Below, piece after piece: positions 7,940 to 17,479 of a DNA stretch of 64,000 nucleotides (position 1 is its first letter; each line of letters opens with the position of its first letter). Made by a program: the position numbers and the translations under genes. The DNA is taken from contig JAFLCK010000006.1 of the NCBI GenBank assembly GCA_017303615.1, positions 62,001 through 126,000 on the forward strand, in the 5' to 3' direction. The notes under the pieces are model-generated. The model made no database searches, had not been told where the DNA came from, and saw nothing but the letters and a program-made list of their open reading frames with translations. Source of the stretch: Obscuribacter phosphatis_A (lineage in GTDB: Bacteria; Cyanobacteriota; Vampirovibrionia; Obscuribacterales; Obscuribacteraceae).

Positions 7940-9454
7940 ATGGAAACCGGTGCCAGACCAAGCGATATTTACAGACCGGGGCTTGCCACCTTGACCGACC
8001 TTTACCAGTTGACCATGGCTTACGGCTATTATCAAAATGCTGAGGCTGATAAACAGAGAGAGGCTGTCTTTCATCTCAGCTTCCGCAATAATCCTTTTCA
8101 GGGCGGATATTCGGTGGCTTGCGGCTTAGAATCGCTGGTCGATCTGGTGGAGAATTTTCATTTCTTTCAAGAAGATCTCGATTATTTAGCCTCGCTTTGT
8201 GGAGGTGATGGCAAGCCGATTTTTTCTCAGTCTTTTCTGGCTTACTTGAAGCAGTTGAAGTTGCATGTCGACATAGATGCTGTGCCCGAAGGTGAGATTG
8301 TATTTGCCCATGAGCCACTGGTGCGGGTGAAGGGACCAATAATTGAGTGCCAGCTGCTCGAGACTGCCTTGCTCAACTTTTTCAATTTTCAAACCTTAAT
8401 TGCTACCAAAGCGGCTCGGGTTGTCTATGCCAGTCGAGGTCGTTCGGTTTTGGAGTTCGGCTTGCGCCGCGCGCAAGGGGTGGACGGCGCCCTTACGGCC
8501 AGTCGGGCCGCCTATCTGGGTGGCTGTGATGCTACTTCCAATGTCTTGGCTGGTCGGCTTTTCGGCATACCGGTCAAGGGTACCCATGCTCATAGCTGGG
8601 TTATGTCTTATGACAGCGAAGCTCAGTCTTTTGCTGCTTATGCAAATGCTATGCCCAATAACTGTGTTTTCTTGGTGGATACTTATGACACTCTCAGCGG
8701 TGTCAAGCATGCCATCGAGGCCGGTCGCAATTTGCGGGCCCAAGGTCATGAACTGCTTGGTATAAGGCTAGATTCGGGGGACCTTGCTTATCTTAGTTCG
8801 GAAGCTCGCAGAATGCTCGACGAAGCCGGCTTTCATGACACCAAGATCATTGCCTCGAATGATCTCGACGAAGACGTAATCGAGTCTCTTATCGACCAGG
8901 GTGCGGCAGTGGATATCTGGGGTGTGGGCACCAAGTTGATCACCGCTGCCGATCAGCCGGCTCTCGGTGGTGTCTATAAGCTTGCCTGTGTGCGTGATGT
9001 CGATAAAGCTGGTAATGGACCCTGGCAGTACCGCATAAAACTCTCAGAGCAGGTGATCAAGATTTCTACGCCCGGTGTGCAACAAGTGCGGCGTTTTTAT
9101 ACTGAAGAGAGAGGTGTTCGGACTTATTTGGCCGATATGGTCTATGACGAAGAGAGCACTTGTCCGCCTGAAAATATGGTAGTTGACCCCCTCGACTTTA
9201 CCCGCCGCAAAGCCATTGCTAAAGGAACTAAGTACGAGGAACTTTTGAAGCCTATATTTAGAGGGGGGCAGTTAGTCTATAAGTCCCCTGGTTTGGAGGC
9301 AGCGAGGAAGTACCGTGAAGATAGGCTGAAAGGCTTTCACAAAGGTATTCTCAGACTGCTAAATCCTCACCAGTATCCGGTGGGAATCGAAGCAGGCTTG
9401 AGCAAAGCCAAGTTGGCTTTAATTATGAAAGAGCGAGGTTTTGAAAAAGATTGA
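7940..9454 (+). CDS. pncB: Nicotinate phosphoribosyltransferase
   Basis: This enzyme makes nicotinate mononucleotide from nicotinate and PRPP with ATP hydrolysis, the entry step of the Preiss-Handler NAD salvage pathway, in the cytoplasm. The protein has 504 residues, typical of the bacterial/archaeal-type family. Recognisable motifs are LTDLYQLTMAYGYY at the N terminus, FGLRRAQG, GTHAHSW near residue 215 (the loop with the phosphorylated His), IRLDSGDLAYLS and VDIWGVGTKL. ATG at 7940 is preferred to the ATG at 7934 because AAGGAAGG (7926-7933) is about 6 bases away. The gene stands alone, flanked by minus-strand genes. A weak 6-bp hairpin overlaps the stop (9454-9471). Confidence 0.93.
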   Translation: METGARPSDIYRPGLATLTDLYQLTMAYGYYQNAEADKQREAVFHLSFRNNPFQGGYSVACGLESLVDLVENFHFFQEDLDYLASLCGGDGKPIFSQSFLAYLKQLKLHVDIDAVPEGEIVFAHEPLVRVKGPIIECQLLETALLNFFNFQTLIATKAARVVYASRGRSVLEFGLRRAQGVDGALTASRAAYLGGCDATSNVLAGRLFGIPVKGTHAHSWVMSYDSEAQSFAAYANAMPNNCVFLVDTYDTLSGVKHAIEAGRNLRAQGHELLGIRLDSGDLAYLSSEARRMLDEAGFHDTKIIASNDLDEDVIESLIDQGAAVDIWGVGTKLITAADQPALGGVYKLACVRDVDKAGNGPWQYRIKLSEQVIKISTPGVQQVRRFYTEERGVRTYLADMVYDEESTCPPENMVVDPLDFTRRKAIAKGTKYEELLKPIFRGGQLVYKSPGLEAARKYREDRLKGFHKGILRLLNPHQYPVGIEAGLSKAKLALIMKERGFEKD

Positions 9455-9491
9455 GTGGTTGTTTCACCACTTAGACAGGCTTAGCTTGGCT

Positions 9492-9893
9492 CTAGCGAAG
9501 ACGGCTGAGAATTGAGACGACTCGCTTTTCCCCGGCCAGTTCATCTACTTGTTTGACCGTCATTCTCTCTTCTATGCCGCTCATCCAGTCTTTCAATAGT
9601 TCAAGATGGTTGAGCCCGCGCTCGCCGAGTTTGTCTTGGTTGGCCTTGAGTTGGCGATAATACTTGATCAAGGTGGTGAACAGTCTGAAGGATGCTTCCG
9701 AATCGGTCAGCCCGAAACTGCTCAGCCCGAGTTCAGGAACATAGGCTATATAACGAGTCTGGCTGGGAAGAGTTTTGCTTTGAGAACTCTTTGCACTCTG
9801 GGGAGTTTCTGTGCGCCAAAGTTTTGCCGAGAGCAGTCCATTACTAAAAGGCAGAGGGACTTCTCGGATATTTCCGATGTTTTTTGTGAACAT
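9492..9893 (-). CDS. Small protein with a HicB-like segment
   Basis: A 133-residue protein I do not recognise as a whole. Its middle (YIAYVPELGLSSFGLTDSEA) resembles the core of HicB-like antitoxin folds, where a YxAxxPEL strand is followed by a Gly and a (D/T)xxEA helix. No HicA toxin gene is adjacent and no DNA-binding C-terminal domain is obvious; the C terminus is charged and helical. It lies between pncB (convergent) and miaA (same strand, 85 bases upstream). No good ribosome site precedes the ATG at 9893, so the start is uncertain. Confidence 0.5.
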   Translation of the reverse strand: MFTKNIGNIREVPLPFSNGLLSAKLWRTETPQSAKSSQSKTLPSQTRYIAYVPELGLSSFGLTDSEASFRLFTTLIKYYRQLKANQDKLGERGLNHLELLKDWMSGIEERMTVKQVDELAGEKRVVSILSRLR

Positions 9894-9978
9894 TTGCAGA
9901 TGCTTACCATTGAGGTGCTCTTTTAGTATAGCTCTTATTGGGTTTACGTCTAGCCTTGAATATGTTGCTAGGCTACTT

Positions 9979-10932
9979 TTATGCCCTAGTACTCTGCAAG
10001 ATTTCTCTCATACTTTCCGAAAGTCGCTCTGCTTCAGTGCTTTCGTCAATAAAAAAAGTCAGCCTTTTTTGCTCCAGCGATTTGGGTGATTTTCTGAACC
10101 ACATGATTTGTCGCCGAGCCAGTTGGTAATTGTGTTTTACTGCTTCTTCCCGGGCTTGTTCTAGGCTCATTGTGCCGTCGAGGTAAGCGAGATATTCTTT
10201 ATATGGAACCGAGTTGAGCAAAGCTTGCGTAAGACCAAAACGCTGACTGAGAGCCTTAGTTTCTTCAATGACGCCATCTGCTTCCTGAACGAGTAGACGT
10301 TTGACGATTGCTTCTCTCAAGATTTCACGATTGTGCACATTGAGGAAGAGCCAGAGTACGTCAAAATCTGGTCTCTGCATGGTGGCCATTTGTGAAAATG
10401 GACCTAGCTTTTGCGAGACTTCGATTGCCCTAACTAAACGGAAAACGTCACCCTTTTCGATACGCGTAAGCGAAGGGGGATCAAGCTTTTCTAGAATTTC
10501 TTCCAGAGCTTCGACGCCCTTTTCTTTGACAAGTTCAGCAAGCTCTTTGCGCAGAGTTTCGTCAGGCTCCACCTCTGGAATATTCAAGCCTTCTAGCAAA
10601 ACTCGGCTATATAGACCGGTACCACCGCAGACGATGGGCAATTTCTCTCTAGTGAAAAGATCTTCTATAACTGCCGCAGCATCTTTTTTAAAGTTAGCCG
10701 CCGTATAGACCTGGTCGGGGTCGACTACATCTAAGAGGTGATGCTCGATTCCTTTCCTTTCTTGCATGCTTGGCTTTGCCGTGCCGATATTCATATGTCT
10801 ATAGACAGTGCGACTATCGCAGGCAATCACTTCGCCATCGAGGGCGGCAGCCAGTTCTATTGCTAATTTGGTTTTGCCTGAAGCAGTGGGGCCTACCACT
10901 GCAACCACAAGTCTTTTAGATTGGGCGTGCAT
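9979..10932 (-). CDS. miaA: tRNA dimethylallyltransferase
   Basis: MiaA adds a dimethylallyl group to N6 of A37 in tRNAs reading UNN codons, the first step of ms2i6A formation. The 317-residue protein has the P-loop GPTASGKT at 14-21, then CDSRTVYRHMNIGTAKP, HHLLDVVDP and GGTGLYSRVLLEGL. Those are the family signatures, and the length is normal. Its ATG at 10932 lies four bases past the end of the YIP1 gene, so it is the last gene of an sppA-YIP1-miaA operon and is probably translated by coupling. Confidence 0.95.
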   Translation of the reverse strand: MHAQSKRLVVAVVGPTASGKTKLAIELAAALDGEVIACDSRTVYRHMNIGTAKPSMQERKGIEHHLLDVVDPDQVYTAANFKKDAAAVIEDLFTREKLPIVCGGTGLYSRVLLEGLNIPEVEPDETLRKELAELVKEKGVEALEEILEKLDPPSLTRIEKGDVFRLVRAIEVSQKLGPFSQMATMQRPDFDVLWLFLNVHNREILREAIVKRLLVQEADGVIEETKALSQRFGLTQALLNSVPYKEYLAYLDGTMSLEQAREEAVKHNYQLARRQIMWFRKSPKSLEQKRLTFFIDESTEAERLSESMREILQSTRA

Positions 10933-10936
10933 TGCT

Positions 10937-11725
10937 TTAGCGACTGAGAAGTTGTATGGCTGTTAGTCCGAATGCCAGAAATAGCCAGAAAGTGTAGACA
11001 CCGAAAAGTAGAGGCGGCAGCACTATCAAGATCAGTGAAAGTTTGAAAGTGGTGGTGCGCAGTGCCGACTGAAAAGTGATGAATAGAAGGATCAGGAACC
11101 ACGTGGCTGGGAAGCTAGCCAGTAATGGAAAGGCTGCCCCAAGCGCTTTTTTAAAACAAAGGACGGGAGGAAAGAAAAGAAAGGGCAGGAAGGCCCAGGC
11201 GCAAGCGATGAGGGCATTGGCAAACTTGAGTTTACCTCTGAGAAAGATATTGAGGTAGTAGAGAACTACTGAAATTGAAATCCAGTTCAATAGCCCTGAG
11301 ATTGTGAAGGTCAGACCAGCACCGGCTGAAGCTAGAGCAGCTTGCGGTTTGAAACGTAACCAGGCGGTCATGGAAAGAGCCAGGGTGACAAAGAAAATCG
11401 CCATTGACATATTGATTGCGCTGGGCGGGAATTTTCTTTGATCGCTCAGGATGAGCATTGTTTGTCTGGGCGCCACCAGCACTCCATAAAATATGTCGGC
11501 AAAGAGATTGAAGCTATTTGAATAGTCTCTGCTTGCTTCTGTTTTTGCTTTATTGCTCTCTGGTTCTTCCTCTGTATTCTTAATTACCTGACGAAAAGCT
11601 TGTTCTAATTCGAATGGCTCCGACTCTGCCAAAGTCTTTTCACCAAATTCAGCCTCGCCTGCTTCTGTTTGAGCCGGCTGCTTTTCTTCTTTTGCTTCTT
11701 CAAAATCGGGGGGTTGCTTTTCCAT
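10937..11725 (-). CDS. YIP1-family multi-pass membrane protein
   Basis: The protein has 262 residues from the ATG at 11725. A GTG at 11764 would overlap sppA, and the ATG lies 23 bases after the sppA stop. The first 75 residues are highly acidic and Gln/Glu-rich. A Yip1-like core follows with about five hydrophobic helices, beginning LFADIFYGVLVAPRQTM, a pattern typical of bacterial YIP1 domains (short helix, then P-R). Function is unknown in bacteria. Being between sppA and miaA on the same strand suggests co-transcription only. Confidence 0.7.
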   Translation of the reverse strand: MEKQPPDFEEAKEEKQPAQTEAGEAEFGEKTLAESEPFELEQAFRQVIKNTEEEPESNKAKTEASRDYSNSFNLFADIFYGVLVAPRQTMLILSDQRKFPPSAINMSMAIFFVTLALSMTAWLRFKPQAALASAGAGLTFTISGLLNWISISVVLYYLNIFLRGKLKFANALIACAWAFLPFLFFPPVLCFKKALGAAFPLLASFPATWFLILLFITFQSALRTTTFKLSLILIVLPPLLFGVYTFWLFLAFGLTAIQLLSR

Positions 11726-11748
11726 CTTTATTAATCCGCGATTTTGTA

Positions 11749-12741
11749 TCAGCGATAGAGCCACAGTGGCTGTTTAGTCAGGGCGGGGGTGAGATCTACA
11801 GGTACAAGTTCGGTCAAGTCTGGCTTGCCTTGCAGCGGTACAAGACTATTAGATTCAAGAAGCGAGGAGAGAAAGTTATCACTACCGGCATCTTCCACCG
11901 CTAGATCGTTTTTGAGGTGGTACTTTTCTCGGCAAGTCTTTTGTAGGCTATTGAGGGCATCGCTGTAAGTCCCTAATTCGTCGACCAGCTTGAGCTTTAA
12001 GGCTTGTCTGCCGCTATAGACCCTGCCGTCGGCGATTCTTTTCACTTCTTCAATAGGCAGTTTTCTTCCTTCCGAAACAGCCTGGGTGAATTGATCATAA
12101 GAATCCATTATCAAGTCGGTGAGAATCTGCCTTTCGTCTTTAGTCATTCGGTGATAAGGCGAGGCAATGTCTTTGTAGAGACCAGATTTAACTACATCTG
12201 GTTCAACCCCAATCTTATCGGCCAGGGTCTTGAAGTTCATCAAGTTCATGATTACGCCGATGCTGCCAGTCAATGTACCAGGGTTGGCATAAATCTTGTC
12301 GGCGGCGCAGGCAATGTAATAACCGCCTGAGGCGGCCATGTCGCCCATCGAAACCACTACCGGCTTGCCTTTCTTGCGCAGTTCCTTGACTGCTTCATAG
12401 ATTTCTTGCGAAGTCGGTACTGTGCCACCCGGTGAATTGATACGCAGCAGAACCGCTTTTACTTTGTCGTTCTTGGCTGCTTTGCGCAAGTCTTTCAGAG
12501 TGGAAGTGGCAGAACCGGTTGAACTAGAGAGCAGTCCAGAATCAGCTTTTTCGATGATCATGCCGGATAGCTTGATCACTTCAATGCGGTCTTTGTACTT
12601 GGTCAAGAAAGAGCCATCTGAAGCCGACTCTTTAGCCGTGCCGCTCGCCTGTCCTAGGTTTTGGGTCAGGACACCCACCGGTATAGATAACAAGCAGATT
12701 GTCAGAATTATCCAGACAAACCAGCGTTGATTTAAGCGCAT
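11749..12741 (-). CDS. sppA: Signal peptide peptidase SppA
   Basis: SppA is a membrane-anchored serine protease that degrades cleaved signal peptides. This 330-residue protein has one N-terminal membrane helix (residues 7-26), so it is the short single-domain form as in Bacillus, not the 67-kDa E. coli form. INSPGG is at 101-106, the catalytic Ser is in AASGGYY (Ser138) and the probable general base is Lys190 in SGLYKD. TGSIGV follows the Ser as expected. TGAGG upstream of the ATG is an acceptable ribosome site. It is first in the operon with the YIP1 and miaA genes. Confidence 0.93.
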   Translation of the reverse strand: MRLNQRWFVWIILTICLLSIPVGVLTQNLGQASGTAKESASDGSFLTKYKDRIEVIKLSGMIIEKADSGLLSSSTGSATSTLKDLRKAAKNDKVKAVLLRINSPGGTVPTSQEIYEAVKELRKKGKPVVVSMGDMAASGGYYIACAADKIYANPGTLTGSIGVIMNLMNFKTLADKIGVEPDVVKSGLYKDIASPYHRMTKDERQILTDLIMDSYDQFTQAVSEGRKLPIEEVKRIADGRVYSGRQALKLKLVDELGTYSDALNSLQKTCREKYHLKNDLAVEDAGSDNFLSSLLESNSLVPLQGKPDLTELVPVDLTPALTKQPLWLYR

Positions 12742-12823
12742 TGAAAACCTCAGATTGCGGTATGCAACCTGTATATAGTATCGGTAAACAGTCTCTAAGA
12801 GGCTATCCGATTATTTAACGCTT

Positions 12824-14134
12824 TCACATATTAGGTTTTGACTTTAGCGAGGGGGCAATCTGAGTGTTTTCAAGCTTTTGCATCTCGTCGTTCATGAGAT
12901 TATCCAACTTGTCCACAGCCTCTCGTCCTGCCAGGTCGATAAGATTTTGTCTGTAGCGGTGCACGTCATCCACCAAGCTGTCTACATCGCGCTGGGCTTT
13001 GCGCAGTGTGTATTGCATTTCTAGTTCTTGTGACGGTGTTTTAGCCGCCAGACCGGCCATGTTGCGCAGTTCTTCCAGGTCGGTTGTGGCTCTCGACATA
13101 TGTTGCACGTTCTTTTTATAAGAACGATAGTTGTCCACCACGTTTTGGGCTGTATTGGTGACCATTTCGTAGAGCATGATCAGTTCAGCCTGATTGAGCG
13201 ACATCCGTTCAAGTGCTTTTTTGTCTAGCGAACCATTCAATTGTCCAAGCAGGCTGGCGGCAAAATTCTGAGCCATATAGGTGCCCTGGTTGGGAGCAAT
13301 CATGCCCATTGAGCCAATCGCACCAAACAAGAGCGAACTCATTGACTTCATCATGATATGAGTGGCATGACCCTTCTCAGATGTCGGCACAAGCTTTTGC
13401 ACGACGAATTGAATTTTTGGATTGCGCTCCAGCGTACTTTCCCATAGACCGGCAATCTGCTGTCTTTCAGAGTCTTCCAAAAGCTTAGCCTTGTCTTGCA
13501 CTTCTTCTGGGCTTTCCATAAGAGCGACCGGTTGCAGGTTGAGAGCTTTGGCCTGGTCTTGCACTGTGCCTTTAGTTAGGTCAGATACTTTGTCTTTTTT
13601 GCCTTTGCGAAAGCCGCGTCCAGCTTTCTCATCTTTAGCCGCGGCGCTGTCTTTTAAGTCTAACTTAGGTAAGTCACCGCCAGCGGTGCCGCCTTCATTT
13701 TCCTTGGGAACAAACTGATTGATCGTGGCGCCTACTTTTAAGGTGCTATCTTCGCCAGCTTTTTCTCCACTGCCTTTATCTCCACCGGCTTTTTCTCCGG
13801 CATTCGGGGCTTCATCCGCTTGGGTGGCATCTTTTAACTTTAAGGGGGCTAGATTGATTGATTTAAGATCGGCGTTATCGGCAGCACCGTCTTTTTTGCT
13901 GTCTTCCACTGGAAGCTCTTCATCAATAATGTCATTGGCGGGCAGGTCGAAACTAGGTTTCCGGCTGGAAAGCGCTGCACCATTAACAGGTACCGACACA
14001 AGCCCGACCTGGGCAAGCAGTAGGCTGAAAGAAAGCATCAAGGCTCTTATTCTTGCTTTGTTTTGACCACATGAAGACTTCTTCAAGACGGCTTCCTTTG
14101 AGATTTTTTCTGGCAAGTGACTGGTGGATTCCAT
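12824..14134 (-). CDS. Exported coiled-coil protein, unknown function
   Basis: A 436-residue protein I cannot assign. A basic start (about 30 residues) leads into a hydrophobic segment (MLSFSLLLAQVGLVSVPVNGA), most likely a signal peptide. Residues about 60-190 are a charged, Asp/Gly/Lys/Ala-rich linker with repeated KAGxDKGSGEKAGED-like wording. The C-terminal 250 residues are mostly helical, with a Gly-Met-rich stretch (LLFGAIGSMGMIAPNQG) and a long amphipathic helix around DLEELRNMAG ... LRKAQRDVDSLVDDVHRY. An envelope-associated role is inference. It is separated from neighbours by 80-180 bases on both sides. Confidence 0.6.
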   Translation of the reverse strand: MESTSHLPEKISKEAVLKKSSCGQNKARIRALMLSFSLLLAQVGLVSVPVNGAALSSRKPSFDLPANDIIDEELPVEDSKKDGAADNADLKSINLAPLKLKDATQADEAPNAGEKAGGDKGSGEKAGEDSTLKVGATINQFVPKENEGGTAGGDLPKLDLKDSAAAKDEKAGRGFRKGKKDKVSDLTKGTVQDQAKALNLQPVALMESPEEVQDKAKLLEDSERQQIAGLWESTLERNPKIQFVVQKLVPTSEKGHATHIMMKSMSSLLFGAIGSMGMIAPNQGTYMAQNFAASLLGQLNGSLDKKALERMSLNQAELIMLYEMVTNTAQNVVDNYRSYKKNVQHMSRATTDLEELRNMAGLAAKTPSQELEMQYTLRKAQRDVDSLVDDVHRYRQNLIDLAGREAVDKLDNLMNDEMQKLENTQIAPSLKSKPNM

Positions 14135-14310
14135 AGTTGCCTGCGTATCTAGTTAATTAGAAAGAGAAGGCAAGACAAATGTTCCATCAAAAACTACCAG
14201 TTGTTGTGTTATTAGACACGTTTCATCCTGGGCTTTTACCGTAGTCAATATACCATGACCCAATCTCTTTGAAAGTTACCTTTTCTCAATATGGGTCAGT
14301 CTTTACAAGA

Positions 14311-16161
14311 TTACATGGGGCGATTGATTTTGGAGGCCATCATTATTGTTGCCACAAGTGCTGCTGCCGTTGTGAGCTGGTCGGCAATAGTGGCAATACC
14401 AAGCATGCTGTCTTGTTTTAGATAAGAAAAGATGAACCAGGCTTTAGCTATGAGGGCTAAGCCCACGAGTGCCATTACTACTGGTGCCATGCCGGCGGCA
14501 CCACCGGTGGAGTTCTGCCTCATGGTCGAGAAACTTTCCACTTCTTCGGCGGCAAAGCTGTCACTCTTTCTTCTTGAGCCGGTGCCGCGTCTGTCGCCCA
14601 TGAGGCGGCGGTCGTTTGCACCGGAATAATCTTGGTCGTCGGCATCGCTATCGGCATCAGATGCCAGTAAACGCGAGCGCAGTTTTTCTTGAGGTCTGGT
14701 GTCTACCTTATTATTAATGGCTGGATTATTAACTGCTGGCTCTTTTGGACTTATTTCTGGAGCTATAGCCGGCTGAGCTAAAGCCGGCTGGTTTAGAGTC
14801 TCTTGGTTTAGAGCTGGCTGGGATTGGCTGGGCAAGGGCTCAAGCTGAACCAGGGTCTGCTCGGGCATGCGATAGTTGCTGTTGGTTGGTTTAGGTGCTG
14901 GTTGGGGTTGATAACGGGGCGGAGTCTGGGGCATTTGCGGCAGTTGGGTCTGCGAAGCGGCGGGATTCTGATAATTTTGCGGCGGGTATGCCTGGCCGGC
15001 ATTGGGCATTACGCCTGCATTAGGCGCCATCGCTGGATTTTGAGCCGGGCTGGAATTGAATTGCGGTTGATTGGCCGCCACAAAAGGGGTTTGTGCCTGT
15101 GGCGCCGCCCCGCTACTCGGCGCCTGGCTGGGATTATCAGTTCGAGGTTTAGGCTTTTTGCTGGGAGAACGGGCTGCTAAAAGCGGAGACCTGAGTACTG
15201 TTTCATCTTCATCGTCGTATTCGTCGTCGTCTTCATCATCGTATTGATCATAATCATCGAAATCATCAGTATCGGCTCCACCCAAAATAGGAGAGCGCAA
15301 TTTACGTCCGGAAGGTTGGTGGTGAGGCTCTCCGGCATGGCTACCAGGGGCTTTTCTCCTGGTAGGCTCGGGCATCTCTTCGAAATCACCGTCATCACCG
15401 CCTAGAAGTGGTGAGCGCAGACCCTTTGGTCTTGTATTGAGATGCGGTTCATTATCTTCTTCACTATGGCTGCGATGCGGGAATTCGATGTGGTCCTTTT
15501 GCTCTCTTGGTTCTCTTCCACCGCCGCCCAATATGGAAGATTTGCGCTTTGCCTTGGCAGGGGGCTCGCCCCCGCCCAAAATAGGCGAGCGTAAACCGCC
15601 TTTTCCTACCGGAGCCGGTGTTTCGGAATAATCATCGTCGTCATCATCCAAGTCATTAGACCCGCCAAGCATGGGCGAGCGCAAACCCCCTTTGGCTCGG
15701 CTCTGCTTAGCTTTAGGAGTTTCTTCAAAATCATCATCGTCATCATCATAGGCTGGTCTGCCCGGTCCGCCCGCGCCTCCAAGCATGGGCGATCTCAAGC
15801 CGCCTTTGCCTCTCGGACGGGGTTTCTCATCTGGCTCATCGTTTTCATAATCGTCGGCGCCGCCCAATATAGGAGAACGCAGACCTTTTCTCTTTCTGGG
15901 CGCCGGTGCAGAACCATGACCCATATCTGAAGAGTCATCTTGATAATCTTCTTGATAATCGTTGTCATCTTCACTGCTGCCCAAGATTGGCGACTTCAAG
16001 CGGGGGCGCGGTTTCTTGATCGGTTCAGCCGGCTGCTCGATCTGCATAACAGAACCCGGTGAGGCACTGGCCTGCGGTCTGACCGGCAGTCTGCCGCCGC
16101 ATTCTTTGCAAAATTGAGCCATTTCATCGTTGACGACCTGGCAAATGTCACACTGAACCAC
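14311..16161 (-). CDS. Zinc-ribbon membrane protein with LRSP-x-LGG repeats
   Basis: The protein has 616 residues. The start is a GTG, strongly supported by AAGGAG six bases upstream. Residues 4-21 form a zinc ribbon (CDIC ... CKEC). Residues 55-330 contain nine copies of a short motif, consensus LRSP(I/M/L)LGG, separated by very acidic Asp-rich spacers; a tenth degenerate copy (LRSRLLAS) lies near 500. The middle is Gln/Pro/Asn-rich and predicted disordered. The last 70 residues hold two hydrophobic segments, probably membrane helices, so the repeats would face the cytoplasm with the zinc ribbon. I do not recognise the family. A scaffold presenting repeated docking motifs is inference. Confidence 0.65.
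   Translation of the reverse strand: MVQCDICQVVNDEMAQFCKECGGRLPVRPQASASPGSVMQIEQPAEPIKKPRPRLKSPILGSSEDDNDYQEDYQDDSSDMGHGSAPAPRKRKGLRSPILGGADDYENDEPDEKPRPRGKGGLRSPMLGGAGGPGRPAYDDDDDDFEETPKAKQSRAKGGLRSPMLGGSNDLDDDDDDYSETPAPVGKGGLRSPILGGGEPPAKAKRKSSILGGGGREPREQKDHIEFPHRSHSEEDNEPHLNTRPKGLRSPLLGGDDGDFEEMPEPTRRKAPGSHAGEPHHQPSGRKLRSPILGGADTDDFDDYDQYDDEDDDEYDDEDETVLRSPLLAARSPSKKPKPRTDNPSQAPSSGAAPQAQTPFVAANQPQFNSSPAQNPAMAPNAGVMPNAGQAYPPQNYQNPAASQTQLPQMPQTPPRYQPQPAPKPTNSNYRMPEQTLVQLEPLPSQSQPALNQETLNQPALAQPAIAPEISPKEPAVNNPAINNKVDTRPQEKLRSRLLASDADSDADDQDYSGANDRRLMGDRRGTGSRRKSDSFAAEEVESFSTMRQNSTGGAAGMAPVVMALVGLALIAKAWFIFSYLKQDSMLGIATIADQLTTAAALVATIMMASKINRPM
15172..15999 (-). repeat. Nine-copy LRSP-x-LGG coding repeat
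   Basis: Motif copies start at residues 55, 94, 122, 160, 190, 206 (degenerate, KSSILGG), 248, 288 and 323 of the zinc-ribbon protein. Spacing varies from about 16 to 42 residues and the spacers differ, so selection seems to act on the short motif and not on a recent DNA tandem duplication. Confidence 0.8.
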
Positions 16162-16423
16162 GGCGAGCTCCTTTTACGAGTAAGTCTTTCGATTTTATAT
16201 ATATTGAAGGCTTAGTGCAAATTTATTATTGCGAGGTTTGAATCTTTCACTAGTTTTGAATGTGCTAATCAGCTTTACTTTCTGCCCATCTTTGGGGCAG
16301 GCAGTGTTAGACTTCCAAATGGTTTACCGCTTGACTGCTTTAGGTTAACCTGCCTTAAGCCGGGAACGCGTACCAGTGAGCCACGTCTCAAATACAAGCT
16401 TAGTAATTCAGAGGAAAGTCTTG

Positions 16424-17479
16424 ATGTTGGAAGGCAGAAGAAAAAGCAATGGCGTGAGAACGTCAAAATCTATTTCGCTATGCGCTGGATTGATGGTGGC
16501 ACTGGTTGGACAATTGGCAATAGCGCCTGTAATGGCTGCTGAATCTTCAGTCAATTTCAAAATTTACAGTCCTCAGGAACCGCCCCAAAGCACTTCCAGT
16601 TCTGCCTCTTCAGAGTCTTCCCCTTCCAGTTCTTCTTCTTCCGGTTCAAGCGCTAGTGTTGGCGGCTCCGATTCTATTTTTGAATCTGAAGCGCCGAAAC
16701 TAGATGATGCAACCTCAAGCGAAAGCAAAACTACATCTAGTTCTAGCGAAAGCAAGGTCGGCTCCACTGAGAGTACCGCCGAAACCAGCAGCGCAACTGC
16801 CTCTGAGTCATCTTCGTCAAGCACAGAGTCAAGTACCACTTCATCTACTAGTAGTAGTGGCAGTAGCGGCAGCAGCGAGAAAGTGCTGCAAGGTTATATA
16901 AGAGTTGTGCCTACCGGCACCAAGATCCCAATTATCATGGACACTGCTGTTGATTCCGACACCAGTCAGGAAGGCGATGAATTCTCGGCTCGTACCGCTG
17001 AGGATCTCACCATAGATGGTTCTACCGTGGTACCGGCCGGTTCCATAATCAAGGGGCGTATTGCCCAGATGAATGGACCTCGTGCTCTCAATCGCAGTGG
17101 TTCGGTGGCCCTCAAATTCGATACCATCACCACTCCCGACAATAGACAGATACCTTTGGTGGCTAATATCGTTGCCCGGGGTGGAGTGGTACATGCCAGA
17201 CGCGGTATGAAAGATGTCGCCCTCGACTGCGGGACAGTTTCGCTACCCACCTTGGCTGGTTTGGGTATCGGAGTTCTAGCCGGAGGCAGTTCTTCCTCTT
17301 CTTCTTCTAGCTCGTCTTCTGGAGTCGGTCGCGCCGGTGGCGCCATGATTGGTGCGGGTATTGGTCTGGCAGTCGGGGTGGCTGTGCTGCTTGCCAAGAA
17401 AGGCAAGAAAGTAGAAGTCAGACCCGGAGATGAACTAAAGATCGAGCTTGCCGAAGAATTGCGCATGCCGACAATGTAG
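16424..17479 (+). CDS. Secreted Ser-rich protein with VirB10/TrbI-like beta domain
   Basis: The protein has 351 residues. ATG at 16424 is preferred over a GTG at 16376 because AGAGGAAA lies about 8 bases upstream. A signal peptide ends near APVMAAES. A long Ser/Thr/Glu-rich linker (about residues 50-150) leads to a compact domain reading GTKIPIIMDT, GDEFSART, VPAGSIIKGRI, similar in pattern to TrbI/VirB10-type beta-barrels and to other VPAGT-type envelope domains. A poly-Ser stretch then a Gly-zipper hydrophobic helix (GAMIGAGIGLAVGVAVLL) and a charged tail follow. It sits upstream of the TonB-like genes on the same strand. The exact family is uncertain. Confidence 0.55.
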   Translation: MLEGRRKSNGVRTSKSISLCAGLMVALVGQLAIAPVMAAESSVNFKIYSPQEPPQSTSSSASSESSPSSSSSSGSSASVGGSDSIFESEAPKLDDATSSESKTTSSSSESKVGSTESTAETSSATASESSSSSTESSTTSSTSSSGSSGSSEKVLQGYIRVVPTGTKIPIIMDTAVDSDTSQEGDEFSARTAEDLTIDGSTVVPAGSIIKGRIAQMNGPRALNRSGSVALKFDTITTPDNRQIPLVANIVARGGVVHARRGMKDVALDCGTVSLPTLAGLGIGVLAGGSSSSSSSSSSSGVGRAGGAMIGAGIGLAVGVAVLLAKKGKKVEVRPGDELKIELAEELRMPTM

